From Brachionus manjavacas (taxonomy: Eukaryota > Rotifera > Eurotatoria > Ploima > Brachionidae): DNA of 64,000 nt. The position numbers and the translations under genes are program-made. Shown here one piece after another: positions 54,101 through 64,000 of this stretch. The stretch lies in contig JAHQIY010000002.1 in the NCBI GenBank assembly GCA_019054805.1, positions 7,688,001 through 7,752,000 on the forward strand, written 5' to 3'. The notes under the pieces were generated by a model. The model had not been told where the DNA came from, did not search any database, and saw only the letters and a list, made by a program, of their open reading frames with translations. Numbering within the stretch: the stretch's first letter is position 1; each line of letters starts with the position of its first letter.

Positions 54101-57100
54101 ATTTTTTGTTTATGTATTGACGATCTGAATTCAATCCAACAAACTGAATCTTGTGTGTTTTTAATCTTTTTTAATTTTAATGATTATATTTTATTGAAAA
54201 TCTGGTTTTATTTAATTTTTTCAACTTATTCTTTTTCCTTTGATATAAAAATTTAACGTACTCTTAAAAAAAATTTGTGTCTTTTAATTTGGATCTAAAC
54301 CCCTCAATCAAATATTTATTTTTTCACCAACAAAAGTATTTAAATCAAAATGAACAAACTGAACAAAATTACGAAAATGAGCGATACAAATGTTACAACT
54401 TTTTTAATAGATTAGCAATCTGAGTGTATTAAATGCAGAACGTCGGATTTCTTTTTTGGCCCACTATTCTATATCCATAAATTTTTAAGCTAAGATTATC
54501 ACACTCTTTCTTGTACCTAGAAAATATTAATGAACACGACTCTTCAACTAATATCTTTATATTCCACTTAATAAGTCACTAAACACAGAAGTGATATCAG
54601 TAATATAAGACCATTTGCCATATCAGATAGCCTTCCAAATGTTTGTAAATCTCAACTTATCAAAATGATCTCAGATTACCATATAAAATGAAACTGTATT
54701 AAAAAAGCTTGATTTATAAAAGCCAAAAGAAAGTGTTTAGATTAGCTAAATTTATTAAAAAATCAAATCAAAACTGCTACAGCTCAAATTTAAATGAAAA
54801 GATAGTTAAAAAAACATGAAATAGAAAGATTTTTGAAGAAAAAAAAAAAGAAAAATTAATTTATTTAGAAAAAAATGTTTATCATCTTATAAAACAGCGT
54901 CACTTTATTTAACGGGACGTTGAGCAAGTGATTGAAAATCGACCTCTGCCTGAGTAATAAATAGATATTAAAGTAGAGTGTTACATGTGACACGTTTTTG
55001 CATACAGTGCTGCCACGATAAAAGGATTCTACCATAAATTACATTTAATTTCCGTAATTTGACTAAAATTTACGATGATTAACCTAAATTATCGTAAAAA
55101 GTAAAAATTCAAAAATTTATTAAATACAAAGAAGGTTTCGAATCAAGATATATTGAATACCCAACTCCATTGTGTAATTGCTACCTTACTATTTCTTCTT
55201 TTTTTCCTTAATTTTGAACTATTTAAACATGTGCCACATGTAACAATCTTTTACAATTTATATCTTTTCAACTTTCATTATTTTAGCTTTTTTACTCTAT
55301 TTTGATTCTTTTTTTTTTATCTAATTTAATTAACTTTAATTTTATTTTTAACTTATTCTGAAGGAGCTTTAGCTCGGTACAGAAAACAAATAAATAAATA
55401 AATAAATAGATATATGATATTATTGTTCTAACTTATGGATTACTTATTTTGAAAAGTAGCATAAAAGCAGAGGTTGCAAGATAGAAAATTCTTTTTATAG
55501 AAAATAGTTTCCTATTATATATAAACCATATTTACATAACACTGCATAAGCAGACTGCTAAGTTTATTTAGAAGTGTACTGTAATTTTCTTCTCGAGATG
55601 CATTAGATCATAGAATGTAGAAAATTCGTATTGAAAAAGATGCTATTTTCAAAATTTGATTTTATTAATTTTTAAATTTAATTTTTTTTAACAAAAAAAA
55701 TTATTTTTAAACATTTTACTTTTTTTAACAATTGACCATTATTTACTCTAAAAATTTTAATTTTACTAAAATTTACGAAAATTTCGATTAATTTTTTGTT
55801 GGAAAAATTTGCAAATTTTAATAAAATTTTAGTTTTTTTAAAAAAACGTCAAAATTCTTGCTTTACAACAATTTACGTAAAATGTTAAAATTTTACCTTA
55901 TTTACTTTTGTAAATTTACTATATTTTACGAGAAATACAAAATGCGGCACACCACTATATTTATCTTTTAGCTAAAAATTAGAAAAAAGCTTCTTACCAT
56001 CTCTTAGTGATTCAGGATCGGTAAAAATAGACTTGAAGTCATCGTAAAGTGTAGATGCATTTGTTGAAGGTTTTGCTTGGGTTTTAGATGTTTTATATTG
56101 ATGAAATACTAGCACTCCACCTGCTACAAATATTCTATTATCACTCGTAACACAAACACCTTAGTTCAAACAATAGTGGCAATTTTTTTTTCTTCAAATA
56201 AAAAATACCTGGATTTTCCGTGTGAAAATGTCCGCGTTCAATAAATGCCATTTTTTCTGTATAACCCTTGGACAAAAAGTATTTTTCACCATTGAATGGA
56301 TTGAAACAATTGACATAAGAGCCTTCAGCTAGGTCACAATATCCGCCTATTAGCACAAAACAATGCTCTGCTTTAGCCATTCCTGATCTCTGTTTGTACT
56401 TGGTCGCTAGTCTAGAACTAAGTAAACTGTCAAGTTTTGCTGTAGAGTCGAAACAAGATGACAAAAAATCTCCATTTTGGGATAAAAATTTCTGGTAAAA
56501 CTCTCCGTCTAGAAGACTCAAGCGGATGCAGTTCAAAAAAATTTTTCTAAAATGACTTTTGCGCTCTTTTGGACACTTGTTGGTCCAGTTTAGCAAAGCT
56601 GTAATCAGTACTTCTTCATTTGGAATGTCTAACTTGTCATCGGCCATTATATCGGCCAGCAAATCACCATCACTAAACTCTAAAAAATGTTCTGTCTTGA
56701 CCAAATCGCCAAAATTTCTGAACACATATTCACGTGATTTTGAGCATAAATATTCTGAATTGAACTGCGTGGAAAACTTAAGCAGATCTAAACAGTTGGC
56801 TAGGTCCATGTTAGCGTCCATAAACTCGGCGCAAATGTTCACAATGGATTCAATTTGGAGCATGCTGGCTTGGCAAAAAACACTCTGAACATTGGCAATG
56901 TCAAGCATAAGCTCGCCCGTGTAGGCGTAATGAACTATTGTTGACATTGTAGAGGGGTCAGTTTCGGGCATGGGTATTTCGTTGGAATTGGCCTCGTTAA
57001 AATCAGATGAGAACATTGCTCTGAAATATGGACTTAGACAAGAAAGGACTAATTTGTGGCAATGTATTGTGCTCGGAGCCCTGCTATCCCCACAACATAC

Positions 57101-57300
57101 CAACTTTAGGTCAGTATACTTTTTTTGCTCGTATAATTCATTAAGTTGGGAAAAAAACTCATCTTTATATTTTGAATTTTTGAATATTTTACCTTGAAAA
57201 AAAATAAAGAAATAAATTATAAAAAATAATAAATGGTAGTAGTATTACTTTCGATCGAGTGTATTTCCAAACTATCTGTGCTTGCATCACTGAAAGCCAT
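51170..57300 (-). CDS. BTB-BACK-Kelch (KLHL-type) protein
   Basis: Probable substrate adaptor of a Cullin-3 ubiquitin ligase. Four exons: 57300-57249, 57192-56209, 56159-55998, 51987-51170; 2016 nt, 671 residues, phases compatible. BTB domain at about residues 30-150 (CHKLVLSCLSPYFRAMFSSD, VHYAYTGELMLDIANVQ), BACK domain at about 155-270 (CLDLLKFSTQFNSEYLCSKS, LLNWTNKCPKERKSHFRKI), then Kelch blades marked by VLIGGY, FVAGGV, YSFGGI, YVLGGR and YAFGGQ; the sixth (FVCGTT) lacks the second Gly. A charged insert of about 40 residues (YKTSKTQAKPSTNASTLYDD) interrupts the second blade. The closest KLHL subfamily cannot be named from sequence alone. The 4.0-kb last intron is full of transposons. The start faces TMX1 across 262 bp. 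Confidence 0.92.
52730..52905 (-). mobile_element. Tc1/mariner transposase C-terminal remnant
   Basis: Minus strand: SPDLNPIEKIWN, a stop, then LKDKERQLNIKTEEDVVKAI and FQKFLRNVKP. The SPDLNPIExxW motif with the third catalytic acidic residue is diagnostic. Lies in the Kelch gene intron. Confidence 0.85.
53165..54035 (-). mobile_element. LINE-A 3' fragment, reverse strand, split by a hAT element
   Basis: Reading from 54035 down: CTTGCTTGAATTCATTTTCA, then ATCACGAGGCTTTTAATAAA, the LSHSILLVIRMMEEYEESFE region, and CAACTCCATTGTGTAATTGC up to 53802. The sequence resumes at 53218 with the matching CTATTTCCCC...CTTCAATTATGCAAA. It lacks the KLQAIQNS..DTPSS segment present at 10.4 kb. The missing middle is exactly the hAT insertion 53219-53801. 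Confidence 0.75.
53211..53809. mobile_element. Non-autonomous hAT element, 583 bp, 8-bp duplication, nested in LINE-A
   Basis: The element spans 53219-53801. Its ends are TAGGGTTGGTCGACCGGTT and, reverse-complemented, TAAGGTTGGTCGACCGGTT (18 of 19 match). It is flanked by perfect octamers GTAAGGTA (53211-53218, 53802-53809), the second being original LINE-A sequence. The subterminal arms hold tandem 30-bp units of the AAACCGGTTTTTGAAA type (left 53237-53370, right 53615-53790). Non-coding; the repetitive open frame inside it is an artefact of the array. Confidence 0.9.
54036..55119. other. Kelch-gene intron, weak repeat traces
   Basis: A/T-rich. CAGTGCTGCCACGATAAA near 55010 could be a hAT-like terminus. 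A loosely similar opposed sequence, CGGCACACCACTA, occurs near 55944-55956, with LINE-A 55120-55410 in between. Target octamers do not match, so no element is called. Confidence 0.3.
55120..55410 (+). mobile_element. LINE-A 3' end
   Basis: Clear copy: AAAGAAGGTTTCGAATCAAG, GAATACCCAACTCCATTGTG, TAATTGCTACCTTACTATTT, a pyrimidine-rich stretch, and the terminal TTCTGAAGGAGCTTTAGCTC GGTACAG followed by (AAATA)n. Lies in the Kelch intron, antisense to the gene. Confidence 0.8.
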
Positions 57301-57562
57301 GTAACCCAAAGGTAAAAATCTACACCGAGTCAAAATCTGTAAAAAACTAAAAAAATTTAATTCATAATTAAATTTTAAACTTAGTATTTGTGTTTGGTCG
57401 ATTATTTTGAAAGCTAATTTGGTAAAAATTTATGCTAAAGAAGTGTGCATTTAAGTGTACATGAATGTGTGCATTGAATTAGTTTTTTTATTTAAAAAGA
57501 AAATATTTCGTTCTACCAATATTTTATAATTTAGTTAGTAAAAGAAATTCGTCACTGTTGCA
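57301..57562. promoter_or_regulatory. Shared divergent promoter region (Kelch gene and TMX1)
   Basis: Only 262 bp separate the start codons of the minus-strand Kelch gene and plus-strand TMX1, so both 5' UTRs and both promoters must fit here unless untranslated exons lie elsewhere. No convincing core promoter motif stands out from the A/T background. Confidence 0.5.
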
Positions 57563-58542
57563 ATGAAATTTTTGACTTTGTTGGCTAGCTTGATGTTAGT
57601 TGGCGCTTGTCTCGGCAAGCCCACTGAAATAAATGAGGAAAATTGGGAAAATTTGCTGAGCAAGGATGAGTGGATGGTCGAATTGTAAAATTCTTAATTT
57701 TTCTTTCAAATTTTTCTTCAAGTTAAAAAAAGCTTTGCTCCATGGTGCCCAGCTTGCAATCGTTTTGAGAGCACTTGGAACGAGTTTAGTCAAAAGTCAG
57801 CTCAGTTAAACATTAAAGTTGGTGCTGCTGATGTCAATGCCAATCCGGTACTTAGCGGATTATTTTCAGTCACTAGTTTACCCACCATTTATCAGTAAAA
57901 CTAAGATGAAAAAAATCAAAAATCAAATTTTATTAATTTTATTTTCCAGTGTTAAAGATGGTCAATACAGAATTTATAATTCTAATAGAGATTTGAACAG
58001 TTTGGTTAAGTTTGTATCAAGCCAAGAGTGGAAAGACATTGATCCATCAAGCTCATGGTTGGCTCCGAACAGCTTTTTGTAATTATTTCAAATTACTTTA
58101 ATCTAAAATTTAACTAATTTTGAGAGCAGAATTAAGGCTTTGAGTCTTCTATTCAAGCTGACCATCTATTTTAAAGTAATTTATTTTTATCCAAAAATAT
58201 TAACCAACACTTTGACTAAAGGATATCTACACAACATTGACCGAGACCTACGGTTACCCGGTGTGGGTTGTATTGACGATATTTGTTGTTGTGACAATCT
58301 CATTAGGTTTAATTCTCGGAGTGCTATTTATCATCTTGATTGACTTTATTTGTCCACCAAAGAGAGCTTCAGATGAAGAAATAAAAGAAATAAATGTAAA
58401 TTTTTTTATTATTTATTTGTTTAGCTTTTATTTAAAACCGAATTTAAAGGATGAGGACGTAGTCTATGACGAACAAGATGCCAACAAGGAAGCATCTGGT
58501 GAAAAGGACTCAAAGACTAAAGAAAATAAAAAGGATAATTAA
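57563..58542 (+). CDS. TMX1: TMX1-like ER thioredoxin-related transmembrane protein
   Basis: Type I ER-membrane thiol-disulfide oxidoreductase. Six exons: 57563-57684, 57733-57894, 57950-58078, 58130-58175, 58222-58395, 58450-58542; 726 nt, 241 residues, all phases compatible, introns 46-55 nt. A signal peptide (MKFLTLLASLMLVGACLG) is followed by a thioredoxin domain with active site FFAPWCPAC, the CPAC typical of TMX1, the cis-Pro loop VTSLPTIYH, and VSSQEWKDIDPSSSW. After the juxtamembrane helix a transmembrane segment (VVLTIFVVVTISLGLILGVL) ends at DFICPPKR, and the cytosolic tail is acidic and Lys-rich. The second exon start was chosen at CTTTGCTCC (57733) because it restores MVEFFAPWC. 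The last intron (54 nt) is a multiple of three without stops and could be retained. Confidence 0.94.
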
Positions 58543-59069
58543 AGAGCATTAAATTTTGTTATTCATTTTTAACTCAATTAACGATGTGACAATTTTTTTT
58601 TACAGTATCGCAATCCAACAAAAAAATTTTTCTAATTATTTAATAAATATTTTTTGGTTAAAAAAATTTTTTATAAAACCTTTTTTGACTAGATAAAAAA
58701 ACTTTTTGAGAAAAATTGTGCACAAAGGAAAAAATTTAATAGATCAATTTAAAGTAATGAGACTAAATTAAATTGATTTTTTTAAATTTTTTAAAGAAAT
58801 TATTCATTAGATGGAAATTCACAAGCTTAACAGATTGCCAAGGGCAAGCAAAAAAGATTTTTTGAAGGCAATCGATTTTTATTTCTAGGAAAAAATACCA
58901 CAAACAAAAGGACATAATTTTTTTTATGAGAATTAAAAAAGTCTTTAAAAATTAAAAAATTTCGTTTAAAATATTTAATCGATACTAAGCGCATTTATTT
59001 TTTGTTCATTTATTTAATTTGTGTCATAGATTTGATTCTACCGAGAGACTGAATTATAGTTGGTTTTGA
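58543..59069. other. 3' flank of TMX1, no feature recognised
   Basis: A/T-rich. ATTAAA and AATAAA words near 58549 and 58641 are candidate polyadenylation signals for TMX1. Confidence 0.35.
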
Positions 59070-59134
59070 ATGGGTTTTGAACCTTCGATCCTCTGCTTGC
59101 ATGACTAACACGGAAGCCATTCGGCTATACGGGC
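59070..59134 (-). mobile_element. tRNA-like head of the same SINE family
   Basis: Reverse complement begins GCCCGTATAGCCGAATGGCT, then GTGTTAGTCATGCAAGCAGA and GGATCGAAGGTTCAAA, nearly identical to 4030-4088. The 3' body found in the 4-kb copy is absent, so this copy is truncated or a variant. No target duplication identified. Confidence 0.8.
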
Positions 59135-60484
59135 TATGATTGTTGTTTATATTTATCTAAAATCTACCATTTTATTCATTTCGAACCACTTTTTATTACC
59201 AAATTTTTTTTTTCAGCTCGACACTATCAAAGTAAAATTTTAATTTTTTTCGGAAATTTTAAAACTAGAAAGTAGAAATATCGATTTTAGATAAATTAGT
59301 TAAAGATTAAGAAAAATTAATACAAAATTTTTTATTGAATAAAAATACTTAAAAATTTTTTAAATTTGGTTCAAAAATCATCAAAACTCTTGAGGCTGCG
59401 CTTTCAATTGATAGCGTTAAGTGTAGTCAGTTATTTTTAAAACTTTTGCGTTAAAATTTTTTTAAATCAGAAATAGAAAGTAAAATTCTTTTTTAGATAA
59501 CTAAATTTAGATTTAATAACAAACTAATAAAAAGAAAATCTGAAATAGAGCCTACAGTGAAAATTATATTTATTATGAAAATTTTTACTCAGGCCACACT
59601 TAGTACTTTCTCTTAGCCTCAAGAAGAAAATATATAACTTTGTATTATTTTAGTATAGAAAGATAGAAAAAAAATTGATTAAATGTTTACTACACTATCA
59701 AAAATAATTTAATTGAATATTCTTAATTTAAATTAATTGGGCATTAAAGATAAAAAAGACTTCTGATTTCACGAGGAATGAGATTTTTTTTCCGATTAAT
59801 TATAACTAGCTCTGTACTCGTTTTTCTTTGGCTTTTATTTTCTAGATAGTTCAAGATATTTATAGAAACAAATTTCAGCAATCAAATAACATTATTAACT
59901 TTTACGTCATTGAAAAGCATTTTTTAAAAGCAATTGATAATTTCTAAAATTAAAAAAATCGTTTTATTAATAAATTTAATTAAATTTTTGATGCATGATA
60001 AAAAAGCGTCAGAAGAAGCCTTTTGAAAAAATTTTGTTTTTTAATTTGTTTGTAAAAGATTTTCATTTAACAGTCAGACAGTTTAATTGATTGTAAATAA
60101 ATTTAGCAAAAATTTTATTTTAGGACAAGTTTTTATTTTTATAAATTTTTGAAATTTCAAGTGAAAATTTCGAATAGCTTAGAATTGAAAAGAATTTCTT
60201 TTTTAAAAAGTCTTTAACAAATCTTCAAAAGTTCAATAATCTCAATCATTTAAAACTGATTTTAAAAACATAAATATATTAATAAAGATTAATACACTTA
60301 TCTGTTTCATATTGCATTAGAAAATACTAGAAAAAAATGATTTTTGTGTTTTTTAGTGAATTAAATCACGCTATCTCAGTGAATTGTGACAGAAAACTGC
60401 CTAAAATTTGCCAGTTCATAGATTAAAACGTGTTCTTTGAGATTTTATGGATTCCAGATTCCTGACAAGTTGAAGGTATCATGT
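59135..60484. other. Intergenic, no feature recognised
   Basis: A/T-rich, without coding potential or recognised repeats. Confidence 0.4.
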
Positions 60485-60636
60485 CAAAAAACCAGAGTTG
60501 TTTAAAAGTCCCAAATTAAAGTCCAAGTCCGAACTTGAACTTATATTTTAGGGACCTTGACTTTAAGTAGACCGTGACAATAAGAGAAGAAAAAGTCCGA
60601 TTTTGGACTTGACTTTTAAACAACTCTACAAAAAAC
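60485..60636. mobile_element. Short hAT-type MITE (136 bp) with 8-bp duplication
   Basis: The element spans 60493-60628. Ends CAGAGTTGTTTAAAAGTC and, reverse-complemented, TAGAGTTGTTTAAAAGTC (17 of 18) obey the hAT YARNG rule. Flanking octamers CAAAAAAC at 60485-60492 and 60629-60636 are identical, though A-rich. An end of a second copy lies at 32131-32170. Non-coding. Confidence 0.85.
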
Positions 60637-61366
60637 ACAAAATAAGTCAATTTGAAGTTCATTTTTGAGCTACCAATTTGATTTGGCTTGTTCCATTTAA
60701 AAAGTATGCTTATTAGAAACATAGCACCATTATCTGGCTCGATAAAATTGTCGTTGTTACAATCAATTCAGCAAAATTTTTGAAGTTTGAATGCCAATTT
60801 TTAAAAAACACAATAGGAATTAAATTTTACAAAAATAAAGACTTTTAAATTATTGCTATTACAAAAATAATAATTAATTACAGACTAATTTTTTAAAATA
60901 AAGTTTACTAATCAAAATTCTATTAAGATTGAACAGTGTTTAGAATTTTTATCCCTTTTTATACCAATGTACCAATCCATGGCCTTTTGTACCGGGTTTT
61001 AACCAGAGCTCAAATAGAATAGAATTTATAATAGATTTAAGCCTAAGCTTTCGATTTATTCGACATTTTATTCTATTTATTTGAAAAATAATTTGGGCGA
61101 ACACCCGGGGCAGTTCCGAAAGACATAAGCCTTCTTTTCATTATTAAACTGACCAAGAGAAAAAAATTATTTAGCATGGGTCTAATTGACAAAATGTTCT
61201 AAATTTAGCGTCTTAAGACTTTTATGTGTTAGTAAATTATTAAACCGATTTTAAAATCGATCTCTTTAAAATTTTTAGAGAAAAAATTATTACTTTTATT
61301 AAGAAAATTAGAAAAAATAATAAACGTTATGCTAAATAACAAGTTTTATTTTGATTACAGAATTTA
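60637..61366. other. Intergenic, no feature recognised
   Basis: A/T-rich, nothing identified. Confidence 0.4.
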
Positions 61367-61760
61367 TCATATTAGAAAATTAAAATTTAGTTCTTCTATA
61401 ACTTTGGATAGCTTGAAATTTCGCATTAGATCTCCTTTAGTTCTTCGTTGTATCAGCGGTAGAATATTGAATTTATGGCATCTTTCCTCGTATGGTTTAC
61501 CTTTGAGACCATGGGCTATTTTTGATGCTCGATGCTGCACCTTCTCAAGGCATAACTTGTCCTTAGCCGTGTACGATGACCAAGCTAGGGCTGCGTACTC
61601 TAGATGGGTCGTATGTAGCAAGTGTAGAGTTTCCTCCAAATTGTGATATCTCTAATCACAAAAGTGTTCTTTAGTATACCCAGCATACTGCTTGCCTTGG
61701 CAAACGCTTTGTTCTCTGGCTAAATTGTTTATTGACTTTTGTTGGAAAACGAAGTTGCGG
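61367..61760 (-). mobile_element. LINE fragment (post-RT region)
   Basis: Minus strand: FAKASSMLGILKNTFVIRDI upstream and, after a frameshift, HTTHLEYAALAWSSYTAKDK, LEKVQHRASKIAHGLKGKPY and HKFNILPLIQRRTKGDLMRN. These are the standard blocks after the RT thumb of CR1/Jockey-like elements. Slightly different from the 8-kb element, so probably another family. Confidence 0.8.
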
Positions 61761-64000
61761 TGGAATTGACTTTCCTTGCTTTTTTATATTAAAGTAATCT
61801 TGAATTGAATTAGCAAAATGCTTACAAAATAATTATTTTGTTGATTTTTTTATTTATTAAGCACATTTCAACACTTTTAAGATGACACCGCAAAATGTAA
61901 ATTTAAGCTAAATTAAATTTATTATTTTTCTATATTTAAACTTTTGAAATTTAAATTTGAAGTTTATAACTTTAATAAAACAATTTTTTTTTAGAAAAAT
62001 GAAGCTAACAAGCTCTTCAGGATCGAATTTATGACAGAATGGTTTCATTCTGACTGAAAGTAGTTAAAATTTTTATCATAATTCACCTGCAAAATTAAAG
62101 GAATTAATAGGTGAAAAATGACTTTAGGAATTCAAATTAGAATTTGAGCCACAGTGAAAATCTAATTGAATTATTGGCAAAATATATTTAATGAAGGAAA
62201 AAATTTTGGATGGCTTGATGAAAAAGAGATTAATTTGAAGTTTGCAGCATTAAAGCTTTTAATATTCAATAATATCAGTTTGATGTTTATGTATTAGTAA
62301 AATTATAAAAAAGTGAATTTCATGCTTTCATTGTTTATTAGTAATATTTTTAGAAATATTTTTCACTCAGTAATTATGTAAAATTTCGATGTCGTAGTAA
62401 AAAATCACAGTCATTGTGTAACTCGAGATTTCATGAAGGCAACTTAAGCTGTAAAAATTAATATACTTTTTATTATTACTTTCTTTTAGTAATTTACTAA
62501 AAAGACTCGAAATAACTTAAGCTTACAAAGGAGATTGTTTGTTTTTTTATTTTGAAAATTTACGTTCTATTACTGCAATTTACAAAAATAATAAATCAGT
62601 AAATATTTAAAATATTTTAATCTGTTTTTTCGTTTTTAATTTTTACTACTAATCCGCTAAATTTACGAATTTACGTGTTTCAGAAATTTACATTTAATTT
62701 ACACCAACATTTGGCAAGTTTTTTTTTCTATTTAACTTTTATAAAATTTTGAAATTACGTTGTTTCATTAAAACTCAATACTTAAGCATGTTAAAATTTG
62801 AAATATAATTACGCAATTATTTTTAGAAATGTAAAATAGAAAAAAAAGCTTGCCATTTATAAATTTTGAAAAAAAAATCAAAATACCAGGGTTTGATAAA
62901 GAAAATACTTTTATTTTTTTATTTTAAAAAATTTTTGTAATCTTCAAAATTTGTAATAGGCTCTAAAGCCCTGAAACATTCTAACCAAGCCTTTGGTTGA
63001 CTTTAGTGATCCAAAGTTAAACTACTAAAAGTTAAACTTGTTAAATCTATCTTGAAACTTTTTTGGTTTGAGTACATTCTCACTATTATGTAGAGATATT
63101 TCATCAGTTGCTGTTAGTGCTGTTAAGCTTCTTACAAATAATCACGTGACAAAACCAAATTTCAAAATTTTAAAAATTTTTAGATTATGAGATAACAACT
63201 TGTTATCATCCGACTTAAAAATTAGAACTTTTTATTTAAAACTTTTTACTTTTTTCTTTTTACTTTTTTAATTAAAAATACTTACGCAAATTTTTTTTGT
63301 AAAGATTAATTTTCTTCGAATGATTGTTTGTTTTTTTTTGTTCTTTCATTTAAGTTTTGTTTAAATTATTTTCAATTTTTTATTGATTATTATTGAAAGC
63401 TATTTTTATGAGTTATTTCAATTACTTATTTTTCTATTTGATTTTTCTATGAAACGCTACCTGCCTCATGTTGAAAAGTATTCAATTTTAATTAATAAAA
63501 TGACTTAAAGATTTAGGATTGCAAAAAAGCTAGAATCTAAATATTTTTAAAGCTCAAAATTTTACAATTTATATTTCACTATTAACTTTTTCAGATAATT
63601 CAATTGTCAAGCTTTAATCAAAAGATTATTTTATAAGCAAATTTTTATATATTTTAATATACTAGATCAAAAAAGTGTGAATGGGTCGTGATTAGATTGT
63701 GACAAGGGCCCTGACTAATCTGCTGATAAACCTTGAAATTTTGACTGCGAAATTTTTGGAAAAAAATTGAATTAAGTTGCCATGTAGATGCATGTTGAAC
63801 AGGTTGGCTTTGATCAAATAGCTTAATTTATTGCAGATAAATTTTGAAATTTTTTATTGATTTTATGGTTCTAGAAAATATGGAATTTTCATATTTTGTC
63901 ATGCATCCATATCTTACACAATTGTTTAAAATTGATACATAAATAAATGATTCGACTTGTAAAGGAAATGATGAGCTGGAGCCCAATTGTAAGACAATGA
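61761..64000. other. Intergenic to window end, no gene recognised
   Basis: A/T-rich. TTTACG/CGTAAA words cluster at 62550-62710, as at 11.8, 20.6, 52.5 and 55.1 kb. No open reading frame of note and no RNA gene seen. Confidence 0.4.

Overview
This is AT-rich animal nuclear DNA. Intron-rich genes with GT-AG junctions encode recognisable animal proteins: two SLC4 anion exchangers, YIPF4, a BTB-BACK-Kelch protein and TMX1. Around them is a dense layer of decayed transposons. Very short introns (about 47-72 nt) sit beside multi-kilobase introns full of transposon debris. The mix (MULE/SWIM, hAT, Tc1/mariner, several non-LTR LINE families, a tRNA-derived SINE) fits a compact, AT-rich invertebrate genome, perhaps a rotifer or another lophotrochozoan. 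The species call is a guess. No prokaryotic, organellar or CRISPR sequence was seen.

Layout. 1-4340: transposon graveyard with a MULE transposase piece, two LINE fragments, a MULE SWIM/C-terminal piece and an intact SINE with a 13-bp target duplication. 5118-17371 (minus): SLC4 gene A, 12 inferred coding exons; one intron holds a 1.45-kb LINE, and LINE 3' ends. 17372-21392: intergenic, with Tc1/mariner pieces, a Tc1-type MITE and a MULE remnant. 21393-45400 (minus): SLC4 gene B, 10 inferred coding exons, whose introns carry hAT MITEs, LINEs, MULE ends and other repeats. 45401-49730: mostly unassigned AT-rich DNA. 49731-50571 (minus): YIPF4. 51170-57300 (minus): BTB-BACK-Kelch gene, whose large intron holds a LINE interrupted by a hAT MITE. 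57563-58542 (plus): TMX1, divergent from the Kelch gene across 262 bp. 58543-64000: a SINE head, a 136-bp hAT MITE and a LINE fragment.

The exon models were built by hand from splice signals, reading-frame continuity and family similarity. In all five genes the summed coding length is a multiple of three with compatible phases at every junction. The two SLC4 genes are tandem paralogs that share three intron positions and differ at others. YIPF4 (Golgi/ER membrane) and TMX1 (ER thioredoxin) are secretory-pathway genes, but nothing shows that these neighbours work together.

I found no wholly new molecular system. The most informative signals are mobile-element structures readable to the base: three AACCGGTT-rich hAT elements (one keeping the transposase C-terminus), a second short hAT family, a SINE family with two copies, LINE 3' ends built from hairpins plus a microsatellite, and three MULE relatives with a shared SWIM-KRG C-terminus.
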